From positions 7,229,494 to 7,293,493 of the forward strand of contig NZ_LFJC01000003.1 in the NCBI RefSeq assembly GCF_002776695.1: DNA of 64,000 nt. Reading direction: 5' to 3'. Under the pieces are notes generated by a model that was not told the origin of the DNA, searched no databases, and was given only the letters and a program-made list of their open reading frames with translations. The position numbers and the translations under genes are program-made. Shown here one piece after another: positions 27,179 to 37,147 of the stretch (positions are counted from its first letter, which is position 1; each line of letters begins with the position of its first letter). Source of the DNA: Bradyrhizobium nitroreducens (GTDB lineage: Bacteria; Pseudomonadota; Alphaproteobacteria; Rhizobiales; Xanthobacteraceae).

Positions 27179-28777
27179 CTACTTGTCGAGCCACACATCC
27201 TCGTAGCGAAAGCCGTTATAGGAGCTGTTCGACATGATCGTGACGCCCTTGACATAAGGCTGCCAGCAGGTGCCGGCCCGCGCATGGAAGATGATCGGAC
27301 GGGCGACGTCCTCCTGCAGCTTCTTGTCGATCTCCCACACCAGCGGTTTGCGCTTGGCGATGTCGGTCTCCTGCGACTGCACGTCGAACAGCTTCTCGAT
27401 CTCCTTGTTGCAGTAATTGGTGTAGTTCCGTTCCGAGCCGCAGGAATAGTTCTCGTAGAAGGACTGGTCGGGGTCGTCGACGGAATTGCCGGTCAGGTTG
27501 AGGCCGAGCATGTAGTCCTTGCGCGCGACCTTCGGGAACCAGTTCGCGGTCTCCACGACGTCGAGCTCGCCGTCGATATAGATGCTCTTGAGCTGGTCGA
27601 TCAGGATCACGGCAGGGTCGCGATACTCCGCGATGTTGCGCGTCGAGACTTTCACCGCCAGATGCTTGTCGGGGCCGTAGCCCGCCTTCTGCATCAGCTT
27701 CTTCGCCTCCTCGCGGTTCGCATTCAGGTTCGGGCCGTAGCCCGGAATGGTCTCGAGCTTGTCCTTGGGCATGCCCCAGATGCCCTGAGGCGGCGGCAGC
27801 ATGGTGCCGCCGATATCGGCCTGGCCTTCGAACAGGATGTCGACGAAGGCCTTGCGGTCGAGTGCCATTGCCATCGCCCGGCGGATATCGATGTTGTCGA
27901 ACGGCGCGGAGCTCGAATTGACGATGATGTTGGTCGACACGTTGGTCGGCTCGACGACGCAGGTCGCGTTCGGCGCCTGCGACTTGATGTCCTTCAGGAG
28001 CGGGATCGTGATGTGCGTCGGGAAGGTCATGTCGAACTTGCCGGCGACGAAGGCGAGGATCGCGGTCGAGCGGTTCGGAATGATCGTGTACTCGATGCCG
28101 TCGAGATGGGGCAGGCCCTTCTTCCAATAGTCGGGATTCCGCGTCAGCTTGATCGATTCATTGGCCTTGAACTCGACGAATTTGAAGGGGCCGGTCCCGA
28201 TCGGATGGGTGCGCATGTCGGCCGGCGAGACGTGACAGGGATAGACCGGCGTATAGCCGGACGCGAGCATCGCCAGCAGCGAGGGCTGCGGCCGTTTCAG
28301 GTCGAAGGACACCTCGAAATCGCCGTTCGTCGTGATCTCGTTGACTTCGCTGTACCAGGCCTTGCGTGGATTCTGCCGCAGCTTCTGCTGCGATTTGCCC
28401 ATCAGGAGGTCGAAGGAGCATTTGACGTCGGCCGAGGTGAACGGCTTGCCGTCGTGCCATTTGACGCCCTGGCGCAGCTTGAACGTCAGCTTCCTGTTGT
28501 CGCCGCTCCAGGACCAGCTTTCGGCCAGCTCGGGCCTGAGGGTGTCAGGACTGTTCTGCGCGATGTGCTGGTCGTAGATGACGAGATTGTTGAAGACCCC
28601 CATGAACGGCACGTTGACCGAATAGGTGGCGCCTTCGAGGATCGACGCGTTGGCCGGACTGTCGCGGTGATACATTCGCAGGACGCCGCCCTGCTTGGGC
28701 TCGCCGGCGAGCGTGGCGGTTGAGGCCGTTAGCACAGATAGCGCCGCCATTGCGGCGAGCGCCCACACGCTCCGCAT
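27179..28777 (-). CDS. Peptide/nickel-type ABC substrate-binding protein
   Basis: A 532-residue periplasmic binding protein (SBP_bac_5 family). ATG 28777 has GGAGG at the right distance; the ATG two codons upstream abuts it. Signal peptide about residues 1-24 (MRSVWALAAMAALSVLTAST). Family features: PELAESWSWSGDNRKLTFKL, LRQGVKWHDGKPFTSADVKC, and HPIGTGPFKFVEFKANESIK. First gene of the transporter operon; gives it ligand specificity, which cannot be deduced (peptides, or other compounds as in many soil bacteria). Confidence 0.92.
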   Translation of the reverse strand: MRSVWALAAMAALSVLTASTATLAGEPKQGGVLRMYHRDSPANASILEGATYSVNVPFMGVFNNLVIYDQHIAQNSPDTLRPELAESWSWSGDNRKLTFKLRQGVKWHDGKPFTSADVKCSFDLLMGKSQQKLRQNPRKAWYSEVNEITTNGDFEVSFDLKRPQPSLLAMLASGYTPVYPCHVSPADMRTHPIGTGPFKFVEFKANESIKLTRNPDYWKKGLPHLDGIEYTIIPNRSTAILAFVAGKFDMTFPTHITIPLLKDIKSQAPNATCVVEPTNVSTNIIVNSSSAPFDNIDIRRAMAMALDRKAFVDILFEGQADIGGTMLPPPQGIWGMPKDKLETIPGYGPNLNANREEAKKLMQKAGYGPDKHLAVKVSTRNIAEYRDPAVILIDQLKSIYIDGELDVVETANWFPKVARKDYMLGLNLTGNSVDDPDQSFYENYSCGSERNYTNYCNKEIEKLFDVQSQETDIAKRKPLVWEIDKKLQEDVARPIIFHARAGTCWQPYVKGVTIMSNSSYNGFRYEDVWLDK

Positions 28778-28992
28778 GCTCATCCTCCCTGGACATCGGC
28801 TTTTGCAGCCTGTTTGAGCTGACGATAGCACGCAAGTCAGGGGAGGCAACCCCGGTAAGGTCGCATGCAGCCTCGACAATTCGGATGACGCAAGGCCGCA
28901 AGTCTTTCATCGTCTCCCAATGTGAGAGTGCAGGTGCGAAGAGATGGTTCCTGGCATCGATGTTGCGCGCAGTCGCGCCGAAAATTTCCGCC

Positions 28993-29148
28993 GTCGTCCC
29001 GGACAAGCGCGCCTGAAGCGCGCGCAGATCCGGGATCCATAGCCACAGGAAGGAGTTTTGCGAAGTCTCGGAGTTGTCTGCTCGCGCGATAACCACTTCC
29101 TGTGGTTATGGATCCCGGGTTCGCGACTTCGTCGCGCCCCGGGATGAC
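28993..29148. repeat. Long composite palindromic repeat, family B copy 1
   Basis: About 156 bp, from GTCGTCCCGGACAAGCGCGC to CCCCGGGATGAC. Long inner arms pair GGGATCCATAGCCACAGGAAG with CTTCCTGTGGTTATGGATCC; the centre holds TTTTGCGAAGTCTCGGAG. It fills most of the 414-bp gap between the peptide transporter and the acyl-CoA ligase; in the rest (28778-28992, 29149-29191) I see nothing definite. Confidence 0.8.
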
Positions 29149-29191
29149 ACCTTTTGTATGGAGGCATCTCGCGCGACTGGACGGACGCCCC

Positions 29192-30742
29192 TCACACGAT
29201 CCGCGACGCCTTGTTGCCCCAGTACCGGTCCCGCAGCAGGCGCTTGTACAGCTTCCCCGTCGGCAGCCGAGGCAACTCCTTCTCGAAATCGACCGAGCGC
29301 GGCACCTTCTGCCGCGCCAGCGATTTGGCGCAGAACGCGATCAGCTCCTCGGCGAGCGCCGCGTCCGGCACGACGCCGGGCATCGGTTGCACCACCGCCT
29401 TCACCTCCTCGCCGAGATCGGCATTGGGCACGCCGAACACGGCGGCGTCGGCCACCTTCGGATGGGTGATCAGGAGATTCTCGCATTCCTGCGGATAGAT
29501 GTTCACGCCGCCGGAGATGATCATGAAGGTCGCGCGGTCGGTGAGGTACAGGAAGCGGTCGGCATCGACATAGCCGACATCGCCGACGGTGCTCATGCTG
29601 CCGTCGGCCGAGCGCGCTTCCTTGGTCTTCTCCGGGTCGTTGAAATATTCGAAGGGCGAGCCCGTCTTGAACCAGACCTGACCGGGCGTGCCGATCGGGC
29701 ATTCCTTCATGTTCTCGTCGAGAATGTGGAGGTCGCCGAGCAGAACCTTGCCGACGGTGCCGCGGTGGCTCAGCCATTCCTCGCTGTTGCAGGCGGTGAA
29801 GCCGAGGCCTTCGGTGGCGCCGTAATATTCGTGAATGATCGGCCCCCACCATTTGATCATGTCGTCCTTGACCAGGGCCGGGCAGGGCGCGGCGGCGTGG
29901 ATCGCGATCTCCAGCGACGACAGGTCGTAGCGCTTGCGGACCTCTTCCGGCAGCTTCAGCATGCGCGAGAACATCGTCGGCACCAGCTGGGTGTGCGTGA
30001 TGCCCCAGCGCTGAACCAGCTCGAGGTAACGCTCGGGATCGAAACTCTCCATGATGATCACGGTGCCGCCCATGCGGATCGTGAGGTTCACGGCGGCTTG
30101 CGGCGCGGAGTGATAGAGCGGGGCCGGCGAGAGGTAGACCATGCCCTCGCGGTAGTGCCAGAGCTTGGTCAGGAAATCGAACAGCGGCAGATTGTGCTTC
30201 GGCGGCTCCTCCGGCAGCGGACGCAGAATGCCTTTCGGCCGCCCTGTCGTGCCTGACGAATAGAGCATGGCGGTGCCGAGCCATTCGTCGGCGATCGGTG
30301 TCGCCGGCATGTCCGCGGTCACGTCCGCAAGGCCGACGATGCGCTCGCTCTCGCCGGGGCCGTCGGCGACGATGCAGAGCCTGATGTCGGGACAAGCCTG
30401 GATCGCCTCGCGGGCGATGTCGAGCTTCGCCACCGACGTGATCAAGATCTTTGATTGGCTGTTGACGAGCAGATAGGCGAGCTCGCCCGGCGTCAGGAAG
30501 GAGTTGATGCAGGTGTAATACAGTCCGGAGCGCTCGCCCGCGCCGCAGGCCTCGAGGTAGCGCGAATTGTTCTCCATGAAGATCGAGTAATGGTCGAGCC
30601 GCTTCAGGCCGTGCTTGCGGAAGAGATGGGCCAGCCGGTTGCTGCGCGCTTCGAGCTCGCGATAGGTGACGGCCTCGCCGGTCGAGGCCATGATGAAGGC
30701 GGGCTGCAGCGGGCGCAGGCGGGCTTGGTGACCTGTGTACAT
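29192..30742 (-). CDS. AMP-forming acyl-CoA synthetase
   Basis: A 516-residue adenylate-forming ligase starting MYTGHQARLRPLQPAFIMAS with GGAGG four bases before the ATG. Motifs: MLYSSGTTGRPKGILRPLPE near 163, EYYGATEGLGFTACNSEEW, the hinge YLTDRATFMIISGGVNIYPQ and the C-terminal catalytic-lysine segment LPTGKLYKRLLRDRYWG. This makes an acyl- or aryl-CoA from the free acid. It starts 17 bp after the stop of the alcohol dehydrogenase gene, so the two form one unit. The substrate is unknown. Confidence 0.9.
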   Translation of the reverse strand: MYTGHQARLRPLQPAFIMASTGEAVTYRELEARSNRLAHLFRKHGLKRLDHYSIFMENNSRYLEACGAGERSGLYYTCINSFLTPGELAYLLVNSQSKILITSVAKLDIAREAIQACPDIRLCIVADGPGESERIVGLADVTADMPATPIADEWLGTAMLYSSGTTGRPKGILRPLPEEPPKHNLPLFDFLTKLWHYREGMVYLSPAPLYHSAPQAAVNLTIRMGGTVIIMESFDPERYLELVQRWGITHTQLVPTMFSRMLKLPEEVRKRYDLSSLEIAIHAAAPCPALVKDDMIKWWGPIIHEYYGATEGLGFTACNSEEWLSHRGTVGKVLLGDLHILDENMKECPIGTPGQVWFKTGSPFEYFNDPEKTKEARSADGSMSTVGDVGYVDADRFLYLTDRATFMIISGGVNIYPQECENLLITHPKVADAAVFGVPNADLGEEVKAVVQPMPGVVPDAALAEELIAFCAKSLARQKVPRSVDFEKELPRLPTGKLYKRLLRDRYWGNKASRIV

Positions 30743-30759
30743 CTATCCTCCGGCTTGGA

Positions 30760-31914
30760 TCATGCGGCGAGAAGCAGGATTTCGCGCAAATCGGCAGGAC
30801 CTTCGATCTTGCGCGGATTGCGCGGAATCCAGTTCGTGCGCATCGCCTGCTCGGCGATGTCGTCGAAATGCTCGGGCGCCACATGCACCTCGCGAAGGCT
30901 GCGCGGCATGCCGAGCGCGCGGATGAAGGCATCGAGCACGTCGGCGGCGGCGTGGCCGGGATAGCCCATCGCGGCGGCGACGATCATCTGCCGCTCCGCG
31001 TTGTCGCGCGCATTCCAGCGCATCACCGCCGGCAGCATGACGCAGGAGGTGTAGCCGTGCGGCACGTCGAAGCCTGCGCCCAGCACATAGCCGATGCCGT
31101 GGCTCGCGCCCATCGGCACGCCGGCTGAAAGCGCACCCATCGACAGCCAGGTGCCGATCTGCGCGTCCATCCGCGCGTCGAGATCGGCAGGGTCCGCCTT
31201 CACCCGCGGCAGCGCGTCGGCGAGCATGGCGAGGCCCTTCACCGATTGCGCGTCGGCATAGGGATGGGTCTCACGCGAGCAGATCGCCTCGACGCAATGG
31301 TCGACGGCGCGGATGCCGGTCGACAGGAACAGCCATTCCGGCGTGTGCACGGTGATGGCGGGATCGAGGATGGTCGCGCGCGGGACGCTGAGCGGGTGCC
31401 GCAGCATCTGCTTCACATGCGCGCTGCGGTCGGTGACGCCGGCAATCGCGCTGAACTCGCCGCCGGCGATCGTGGTGGGCACGCTGACCTGCCGCACCGT
31501 CGGCGCAATCATCTCGGGCGCGACGCCCTTATGCACGCGGATGCGGTCGATGCCGTCGATCGTGTCGATGCCGTTGGCGAGACAGAGTTGCACCGCCTTG
31601 GCGCCGTCGGTGATCGAGCCGCCGCCGACGGTGACGATCAGGTCGGCAGCCGCTTCACGGGCCGCATTTGTTGCCGCGATCACCGCCTCGCGCGGCGTAT
31701 GCGCCGGCATGGCGTCGAACAGGCCGGCGCAGCGGGAGCCCAATGCTTGTGTGATCTTCCCGATCTCGTCGGTCTGCCGGTTGAGCGTGCCCGACACCAT
31801 CAGGAAGGCGCGGCGCGCTCCCAGCCGGTCCATCTGCGCGACGATGGCGCCTGCTGCAGGATGGCCGAACACGACCTCCTCGATCGCGCCGAAAACGACA
31901 CGTCCCTGGTGCAC
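30760..31914 (-). CDS. Iron-containing alcohol dehydrogenase / maleylacetate reductase-like
   Basis: A 384-residue NAD(P)-dependent dehydrogenase of the group III alcohol dehydrogenase fold. The N-terminal domain has the dinucleotide segment LIVTVGGGSITDGAKAVQLC near 95. The helical metal-binding domain carries His ligands in VDHCVEAICSRETHPYAD, MGASHGIGYVLGAGFDVPHG. Start: GTG at 31914 has GGAGG six bases upstream; the frame continues to 31983 without a better site. Maleylacetate reductases share this form, so it could reduce a ring-cleavage product. The pairing with an acyl-CoA ligase suggests a catabolic pair. Confidence 0.83.
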   Translation of the reverse strand: MHQGRVVFGAIEEVVFGHPAAGAIVAQMDRLGARRAFLMVSGTLNRQTDEIGKITQALGSRCAGLFDAMPAHTPREAVIAATNAAREAAADLIVTVGGGSITDGAKAVQLCLANGIDTIDGIDRIRVHKGVAPEMIAPTVRQVSVPTTIAGGEFSAIAGVTDRSAHVKQMLRHPLSVPRATILDPAITVHTPEWLFLSTGIRAVDHCVEAICSRETHPYADAQSVKGLAMLADALPRVKADPADLDARMDAQIGTWLSMGALSAGVPMGASHGIGYVLGAGFDVPHGYTSCVMLPAVMRWNARDNAERQMIVAAAMGYPGHAAADVLDAFIRALGMPRSLREVHVAPEHFDDIAEQAMRTNWIPRNPRKIEGPADLREILLLAA

Positions 31915-32007
31915 GCCTGTCCTCCCGGACAATTCGTCTTGTTTTTGTGGAGGTAATCTAGCCGAGCCGCCGGCCTCCGTCATGCGCGAAGACGCTGGCC
32001 CTTCTTT

Positions 32008-32201
32008 ACCCTCCCCTGGAGGGGGAGGGTCGGCTCACATTGAGCGCAGCGAGATGTGAGACGGGGTGGGGTGACGGTCTCTCCACGTCCAACAGTGCCC
32101 GTGTGGAGAGATCACCCCACCCCGCATCGCATTCCGCTGGGCTCCATGCGCTGCGACCCACGGGCGAGCTATGCTCGTCCCGGACCCCTCCAGGGGAGGG
32201 T
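32008..32201. repeat. CT-rich inverted repeat element, family C copy 1
   Basis: A 194-bp element with ends ACCCTCCCCTGGAGGGGGAG and CCTCCAGGGGAGGGT. Internal arms are GGGGTGGGGTGA and TCACCCCACCCC, with GGTCTCTCCAC/GTGGAGAGATC near the centre. The remainder has little visible structure. Lies in the 542-bp gap before the RND genes. Confidence 0.85.
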
Positions 32202-32456
32202 GACACCGATCGCGCCGCAGACATCTTGCCCTTCCCAATTTCACGAGCCCGGCGAATAACGCCCTTGGCAATCCGCCGGCTCATCGTCCCGTGCGAAGCC
32301 GGCCATCTCGCTGTCAACCCGTCATCCGGCCAGGGCGTCTGTCCAGGCATTGCGCGCATCGCGGTCTTGAAGAGTTCATCCTGGCCACCCATCTTGTGGC
32401 GCCCGCAGGTAGAGACGTACCCTGCGTTTTCTGCGGCTTTTATGCGAGGACCTGGG
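32202..32456. other. Non-coding stretch upstream of the RND efflux genes
   Basis: 255 bp between the family C repeat and the adaptor start. An open frame crosses it but has no ribosome site or recognisable protein. A promoter for the efflux operon should be here, but I cannot pick a convincing one. Confidence 0.5.
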
Positions 32457-33662
32457 ATGAGCGGACCGGATCGAAGCGAGCGGTTTGTCAAAAGGCACGA
32501 TTTCCTTCTGACTCGATTGAGTGCAACCGCCGCGCTGCTTGGTGCGGCATTCGCCCTCACCGGTTGCGACAAGCCGGCCTCGCAAGCAGCGGCTCCGCCG
32601 CCGGCGCCGGTGACGGTGGCCCAGCCGGTCAAGCGCACCGTCACCGATTGGGACGAGTTCACCGGACGTTTCGAGGCGGTCGAGGAGGTGCAGGTGCGCC
32701 CGCGCGTCGGCGGCTTCGTCAACTCGGTCGAATTCCAGGACGGCGCCATCGTGCATCAGGGCGACCTGCTTTACGTGATCGACCCGCGCCCGTTCGAGGC
32801 GGTGGCGACGCAGGCGGAGGGCCAGCTGTCGGATGCGCGGGCCAAGGTGGAGCTGGCCAAGCGCGAGCTCGATCGCGGCCTCAGCCTGGTGCAGACCAGC
32901 GCCGTCTCCGAGCAGGTGGTCGATCAGCGGCGTCAGGCCCTGCAGGCAGCGCACGCCGCCGAGATGCAGGCCGAAGGCGCGCTGAAGGTGGCTCGCCTCA
33001 ACATCGAATTCACGCATGTGACGGCGCCGCTGACGGGCCGCGTCAGCCGCCATCTCGTCAGTCCCGGCAATCTCGTGCAGGGCAGCGATACCGGCACGTC
33101 GACGCTGCTGACCTCGATCGTCACGCTGGATCCGATCTACGTCTATTTCGACATGGATGAGGCCACCTTCATCAAATACAGCAAGCTGTGGTTCGAGGGG
33201 CGGCGCCCGAGTTCGCGCGACACCGCGAACCCGGTACAGGTGACGCTCGCCGGTGAGACCAAGCCGTCGCATGAAGGCACCATCAACTTCCTGGACAACC
33301 GCCTCGACGTCTCGACCGGCACGCTGCGCAGCCGCGCGGTGATCAAGAACACCGATCTGTCGATCCTGCCCGGCCAGTTCGGCCGCGTCAGGCTGATCGG
33401 CAGCGCGCCCTATGAAGCACTGCTGATTCCGGACGTCGCCGTCGCGACCGACCAGTCCCGCAAGATCGTGTTCGTGGTGAAGCCCGACGACACCGTCGAG
33501 GCGCGTCCCGTGGTGCTTGGCCCGCTGGACGACGGCTTGCGCGTGATCCGCGACGGGTTGAAGGCGGAGGACCGCGTCATCGTCAACGGCATCCAGCGTG
33601 CCCGTGTCGGTGCCAAGGTCGCGCCGAAGACCGCGCAAGCTCCAGCCGGTGGCAAGTCATGA
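32457..33662 (+). CDS. RND efflux periplasmic adaptor (membrane fusion protein)
   Basis: A 401-residue lipoprotein-type adaptor. ATG 32457 is preceded by GCGAGGA; the signal ends in a lipobox LTGCDKP near residue 35. Then come a biotinyl-lipoyl half (EVQVRPRVGGFVNSVEFQDG), an alpha-helical hairpin (about 115-185), the second lipoyl half (FTHVTAPLTGRVSRHLVSPG), a beta-barrel and the membrane-proximal domain. This is the HlyD/AcrA family. It links the inner-membrane pump encoded next to an outer-membrane channel not present here. Stop overlaps the pump start (ATGA). Confidence 0.93.
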   Translation: MSGPDRSERFVKRHDFLLTRLSATAALLGAAFALTGCDKPASQAAAPPPAPVTVAQPVKRTVTDWDEFTGRFEAVEEVQVRPRVGGFVNSVEFQDGAIVHQGDLLYVIDPRPFEAVATQAEGQLSDARAKVELAKRELDRGLSLVQTSAVSEQVVDQRRQALQAAHAAEMQAEGALKVARLNIEFTHVTAPLTGRVSRHLVSPGNLVQGSDTGTSTLLTSIVTLDPIYVYFDMDEATFIKYSKLWFEGRRPSSRDTANPVQVTLAGETKPSHEGTINFLDNRLDVSTGTLRSRAVIKNTDLSILPGQFGRVRLIGSAPYEALLIPDVAVATDQSRKIVFVVKPDDTVEARPVVLGPLDDGLRVIRDGLKAEDRVIVNGIQRARVGAKVAPKTAQAPAGGKS

Positions 33663-36600
33663 ATCTCGGCCGTCTCTCCATCAACCAGCCCATCCTGGCG
33701 ATGGTGCTGTCGATCGTGCTGTTGATCGTCGGCGCGCTCGCCTACACCACGCTGCCGGTGTCCGAATATCCGCAAGTGGTGCCGCCGACCGTCGTCGTCA
33801 CCACGCAATATCCCGGCGCTTCCGCGCAGACCGTCTCCGACACGGTGGCAGCTCCGATCGAGCAGGAGATCAACGGCGTCGAGGACATGCTGTATCTCTA
33901 CAGCCAGGCGACCTCGAACGGCCAGCTCACCATCACCGTCACCTTCAAGCTCGGCACCGATCTCGACAAGGCCCAGGTGCTGGTGCAGAACCGCGTCGCG
34001 ATCGCGCAGCCGCGCCTGCCCGAGGAGGTCCAGCGCAACGGCGTCACCACGCGCAAGAACTCGCCCGACATCCTGATGGTCGTGTTCATGCTGTCGCCCG
34101 ACGACACCTTCGACCAGCTCTACATCTCCAACTACGCGCTGCTCCAGGTCCGCGACCAGCTGCTGCGTCTCGACGGCGTCGGCGACATCCAGATGTTCGG
34201 CGCGCGCGATTACTCAATGAGGCTGTGGCTCGATCCCGATCGGATCGCCAATCTCGGCCTGACCTCGGCCGAGGTGCTGGCGGCGATCCGCGCCCAGAAC
34301 GTGCAGATCGCCGGCGGCCAGATCGCCGAGCCGCCGATCGCCGATCGCGCCTTCCAGCCCAACCTCACCTTCACCGGCCGTCTGAAGGACCAGAAGCAGT
34401 TCGAAGACATCCTGATCAAGGCCGGCTCCGACGGCCGCACGGTGCGGCTGCGCGACGTCGCACGCATCGAGCTCGGCGCGCTCTCCTACTCCACCAACAG
34501 CTTCCTGTTGCGCAAATCCGCGGTTGCCATGCTGGTGACGCAGCGGCCCGGCTCCAACGCGCTCGCCACCGCCAAGAACATCACCGACACCATGACGAGG
34601 TTGAAGGAGAGTTTTCCGAAGGGCCTCGACTACAATATCGGCTATAATCCCACCGAGTTCATCGCCCAGTCCGTCCACGAGCTGATCAAGACCATCTATG
34701 AGGCCATGCTGCTCGTGGTCATCGTCGTGCTGGTCTTCCTGCAGGGATGGCGGCCCGCGATCATTCCGATCATCGCGATCCCGGTGTCGCTGGTCGGCAC
34801 CTTTGCGGTGATGGCGGCGCTGGGCTTCTCCATCAACAATCTCACGCTGTTCGGTCTCGTGCTCGCCGTCGGCATCGTGGTCGACGACGCCATCGTGGTG
34901 GTCGAGAATGTCGAACGGCATCTCGAGCACGGCCTAAGCCGGCGCGACGCGGCGCTGAAGACGATGGAGGAGGTCGGCGGCGCGCTGGTCTCGATCGCGC
35001 TGGTGCTCTGCGCGGTGTTCGTGCCGACCGCTTTCCTCGGCGGCATCTCCGGGCAGTTCTTCCAGCAATTCGCCGTCACCATTGCCGTCGCGACCGCGAT
35101 CTCCTGCTTCTGCTCGCTGACGCTGTCGCCGGCCTTGGCCTCGCAGATCCTCACGCCGCACGCGGAGAAGCGGCCGCCGGCCGCCTGGAACGTCATCGCG
35201 CGGGCGTGGGGTGCCTTCACCGGCGTGTTCAACCGTGTGTTCGACCGGCTGGCGCACGGCTATGCCGGTCTTGCCAATCTCGTCATTCGGCATTCGGTGG
35301 TGATGATCCTGATCTACGTCGTGCTGATCGGCAGTGCCGGCTGGCTGATCGCGACCACGTCGCAAGGCTTCATTCCGGCGCAGGATCGCGGCTACGTCAT
35401 CGTCTCCGCGCAACTGCCCGGCGCGGCCTCGCTGGCGCGCACCACCGAGGTCGTGCGCGAGATCGAGCGGATCGCGCTGGATACGCCCGGCATCATCCGC
35501 GTCGCTGCCTTTGCCGGCTTCTCCGGCGCCACCCGCACCCAGGCCGGCAATGCGGCCGCGCTATTCCCGGTGTTCGACGAGCCCGAGGCCCGGATCAAGA
35601 AAGGGCTCACGGCGAATGCGATCACGGCCGAGCTGCGCAAGCGCCTGTCCGCGATCCAGGGCGCCTTCATCATCGTGATCCCGCCGCCGGCCGTGCCGGG
35701 CATCGGCACCGGCGGCGGCTTCACCATCCGCATCCAGGACCGCCAGGGCCGCGGACCGGAGATGCTCGCCGCAGCCACCGACGAGCTTGTCGCCGCGGCG
35801 CGCAGATCGCCCTCGCTGCTCGCTCCCACGGTGTTCTCGCCGTTCTCGGCCAACACGCCGCAGCTGTTCGTCGACATCGACCGCACCAAGGCGCAAAAGC
35901 TCGGTGTGCCCATCTCGGGCATCAACGACACGATCCAGACCTATTTCGGATCGACCTATGTCAACGACTTCAACCTGTTCGGGCGCACCTACCACGTCAC
36001 GGCTCAGGCCGATTTCCCGTTCCGGAAAGAGCCGAGCGACCTCGCGCGCCTGCGCACGCGAAACGCCGCGGGCGACATGGTGATGCTCGGCAGCGTGGTC
36101 GAGTTCAGGGATGTCTCTGGTCCCGACCGCGTCGCGCGCTACAATCTCTATGCCGCGTCCGAGCTCCAGGGCGAGCCGGCACCGGGCACCAGCTCGACCA
36201 CGGCGCTCAACGCCATCAAGAAGCTGGCGGACGACACCCTGCCGAGCGGCTTCACCTTCGAATGGACCGATCTGTCCTATCAGCAGATCACCGGCGGCAA
36301 TGCGGGCCTCTACGTGTTCCCGATCTGCGTGCTGTTCGTCTATCTCGTGCTCGCCGCGCAATATGGCAGCTGGACCCTGCCATTCGCGGTGATCCTGATC
36401 GTGCCGATGTGCCTGCTCGCTGCCACCATCGGCGTGCGCATCATGGGGCAGGACGTCAACATCCTCACCCAGATCGGCTTCGTCGTGCTGGTGGGGCTGG
36501 CGGCCAAGAACGCGATCCTGATCGTCGAGTTCGCGCGCGACATCGAGAACGAGGGCAAGCCGCGGCTGGAGGCCGTGATCGACGCCTGCCGGCTGCGCCT

Positions 36601-36826
36601 GCGGCCGATCCTGATGACGTCCTTCGCCTTCATCCTCGGTGTCTTGCCATTGGTGATCTCGTCGGGCTCCGGCTCGGAGATGCGGCAGGCCGTCGGCGTC
36701 GCCGTGTTCTTCGGCATGATCGGCGTGACGCTGTTCGGACTTCTGTTCACGCCGATCTTCTACGTGGTGGTGCGGAACCTGGCGGAAGGGCGGAACGAGG
36801 GGAAGAAGCCGGCGGTGGTGGCCTGA
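33659..36826 (+). CDS. RND (HAE1) multidrug efflux pump permease
   Basis: A 1055-residue AcrB/MexF-type proton-driven pump. It starts MNLGRLSINQPILAMVLSIV, with 12 predicted membrane helices and two large periplasmic loops. Features: GVEDMLYLYSQATSNGQLTI in the first porter loop, VGIVVDDAIVVVENVERHLE in TM4 with the paired Asp residues of the proton relay, and AQDRGYVIVSAQLPGAASLA. The C-terminal half repeats the pattern (VGLAAKNAILIVEFARDIEN). Substrate range cannot be predicted. No TetR/MarR regulator or outer-membrane factor is adjacent. Confidence 0.95.
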   Translation: MNLGRLSINQPILAMVLSIVLLIVGALAYTTLPVSEYPQVVPPTVVVTTQYPGASAQTVSDTVAAPIEQEINGVEDMLYLYSQATSNGQLTITVTFKLGTDLDKAQVLVQNRVAIAQPRLPEEVQRNGVTTRKNSPDILMVVFMLSPDDTFDQLYISNYALLQVRDQLLRLDGVGDIQMFGARDYSMRLWLDPDRIANLGLTSAEVLAAIRAQNVQIAGGQIAEPPIADRAFQPNLTFTGRLKDQKQFEDILIKAGSDGRTVRLRDVARIELGALSYSTNSFLLRKSAVAMLVTQRPGSNALATAKNITDTMTRLKESFPKGLDYNIGYNPTEFIAQSVHELIKTIYEAMLLVVIVVLVFLQGWRPAIIPIIAIPVSLVGTFAVMAALGFSINNLTLFGLVLAVGIVVDDAIVVVENVERHLEHGLSRRDAALKTMEEVGGALVSIALVLCAVFVPTAFLGGISGQFFQQFAVTIAVATAISCFCSLTLSPALASQILTPHAEKRPPAAWNVIARAWGAFTGVFNRVFDRLAHGYAGLANLVIRHSVVMILIYVVLIGSAGWLIATTSQGFIPAQDRGYVIVSAQLPGAASLARTTEVVREIERIALDTPGIIRVAAFAGFSGATRTQAGNAAALFPVFDEPEARIKKGLTANAITAELRKRLSAIQGAFIIVIPPPAVPGIGTGGGFTIRIQDRQGRGPEMLAAATDELVAAARRSPSLLAPTVFSPFSANTPQLFVDIDRTKAQKLGVPISGINDTIQTYFGSTYVNDFNLFGRTYHVTAQADFPFRKEPSDLARLRTRNAAGDMVMLGSVVEFRDVSGPDRVARYNLYAASELQGEPAPGTSSTTALNAIKKLADDTLPSGFTFEWTDLSYQQITGGNAGLYVFPICVLFVYLVLAAQYGSWTLPFAVILIVPMCLLAATIGVRIMGQDVNILTQIGFVVLVGLAAKNAILIVEFARDIENEGKPRLEAVIDACRLRLRPILMTSFAFILGVLPLVISSGSGSEMRQAVGVAVFFGMIGVTLFGLLFTPIFYVVVRNLAEGRNEGKKPAVVA

Positions 36827-36865
36827 CGAGAGTCAGGTGGCCACCGGCCTATCGCCATCCTCGGT

Positions 36866-37018
36866 GTCGTCCCGGACAAGCGTCAGCGCAGATCCGGGAC
36901 CCATAAACCCAGGGAGTGGTTTGGCGAAGAATGGCAACCACGAGTCTTCGCCTAACCAAGTCCTGTGGCTATGGATCCCGGATCTGCGCGCGCTTAAGGC
37001 GCGCTTGTCCGGGACGAC
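36866..37018. repeat. Long composite palindromic repeat, family B copy 2
   Basis: 153 bp running from GTCGTCCCGGACAAGCGTCA to GCGCTTGTCCGGGACGAC, so the extreme ends are themselves complementary. The centre contains AGGGAGTGGTTTGGCGAAGA and TCCTGTGGCTATGGATCCCG, matching copies 1 and 3. It occupies the 321-bp gap between the efflux pump and the next binding protein; 37019-37147 has no clear element beyond a GGGAG ribosome site. Confidence 0.82.
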
Positions 37019-37147
37019 AGCTCGTTTTGTCGCGCCATCCTCGGCACACCTCCATACTAACGACCAACCTGAAATGGATGGGCAGGCCCGGGGTTCTTCA
37101 CTAATATCCGCGCGATTTCAAAACAGAACACTGCTGGGAGTTAACAG

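Noticed and set aside
32008..32201. Insertion sequence
   Set aside because: Inverted ends are present but there is no transposase frame; kept as a repeat.
34747..36906. A 719-codon plus-strand frame inside the RND pump
   Set aside because: Shifted-frame shadow, Arg/Ala-rich, while the pump frame is intact and full length.
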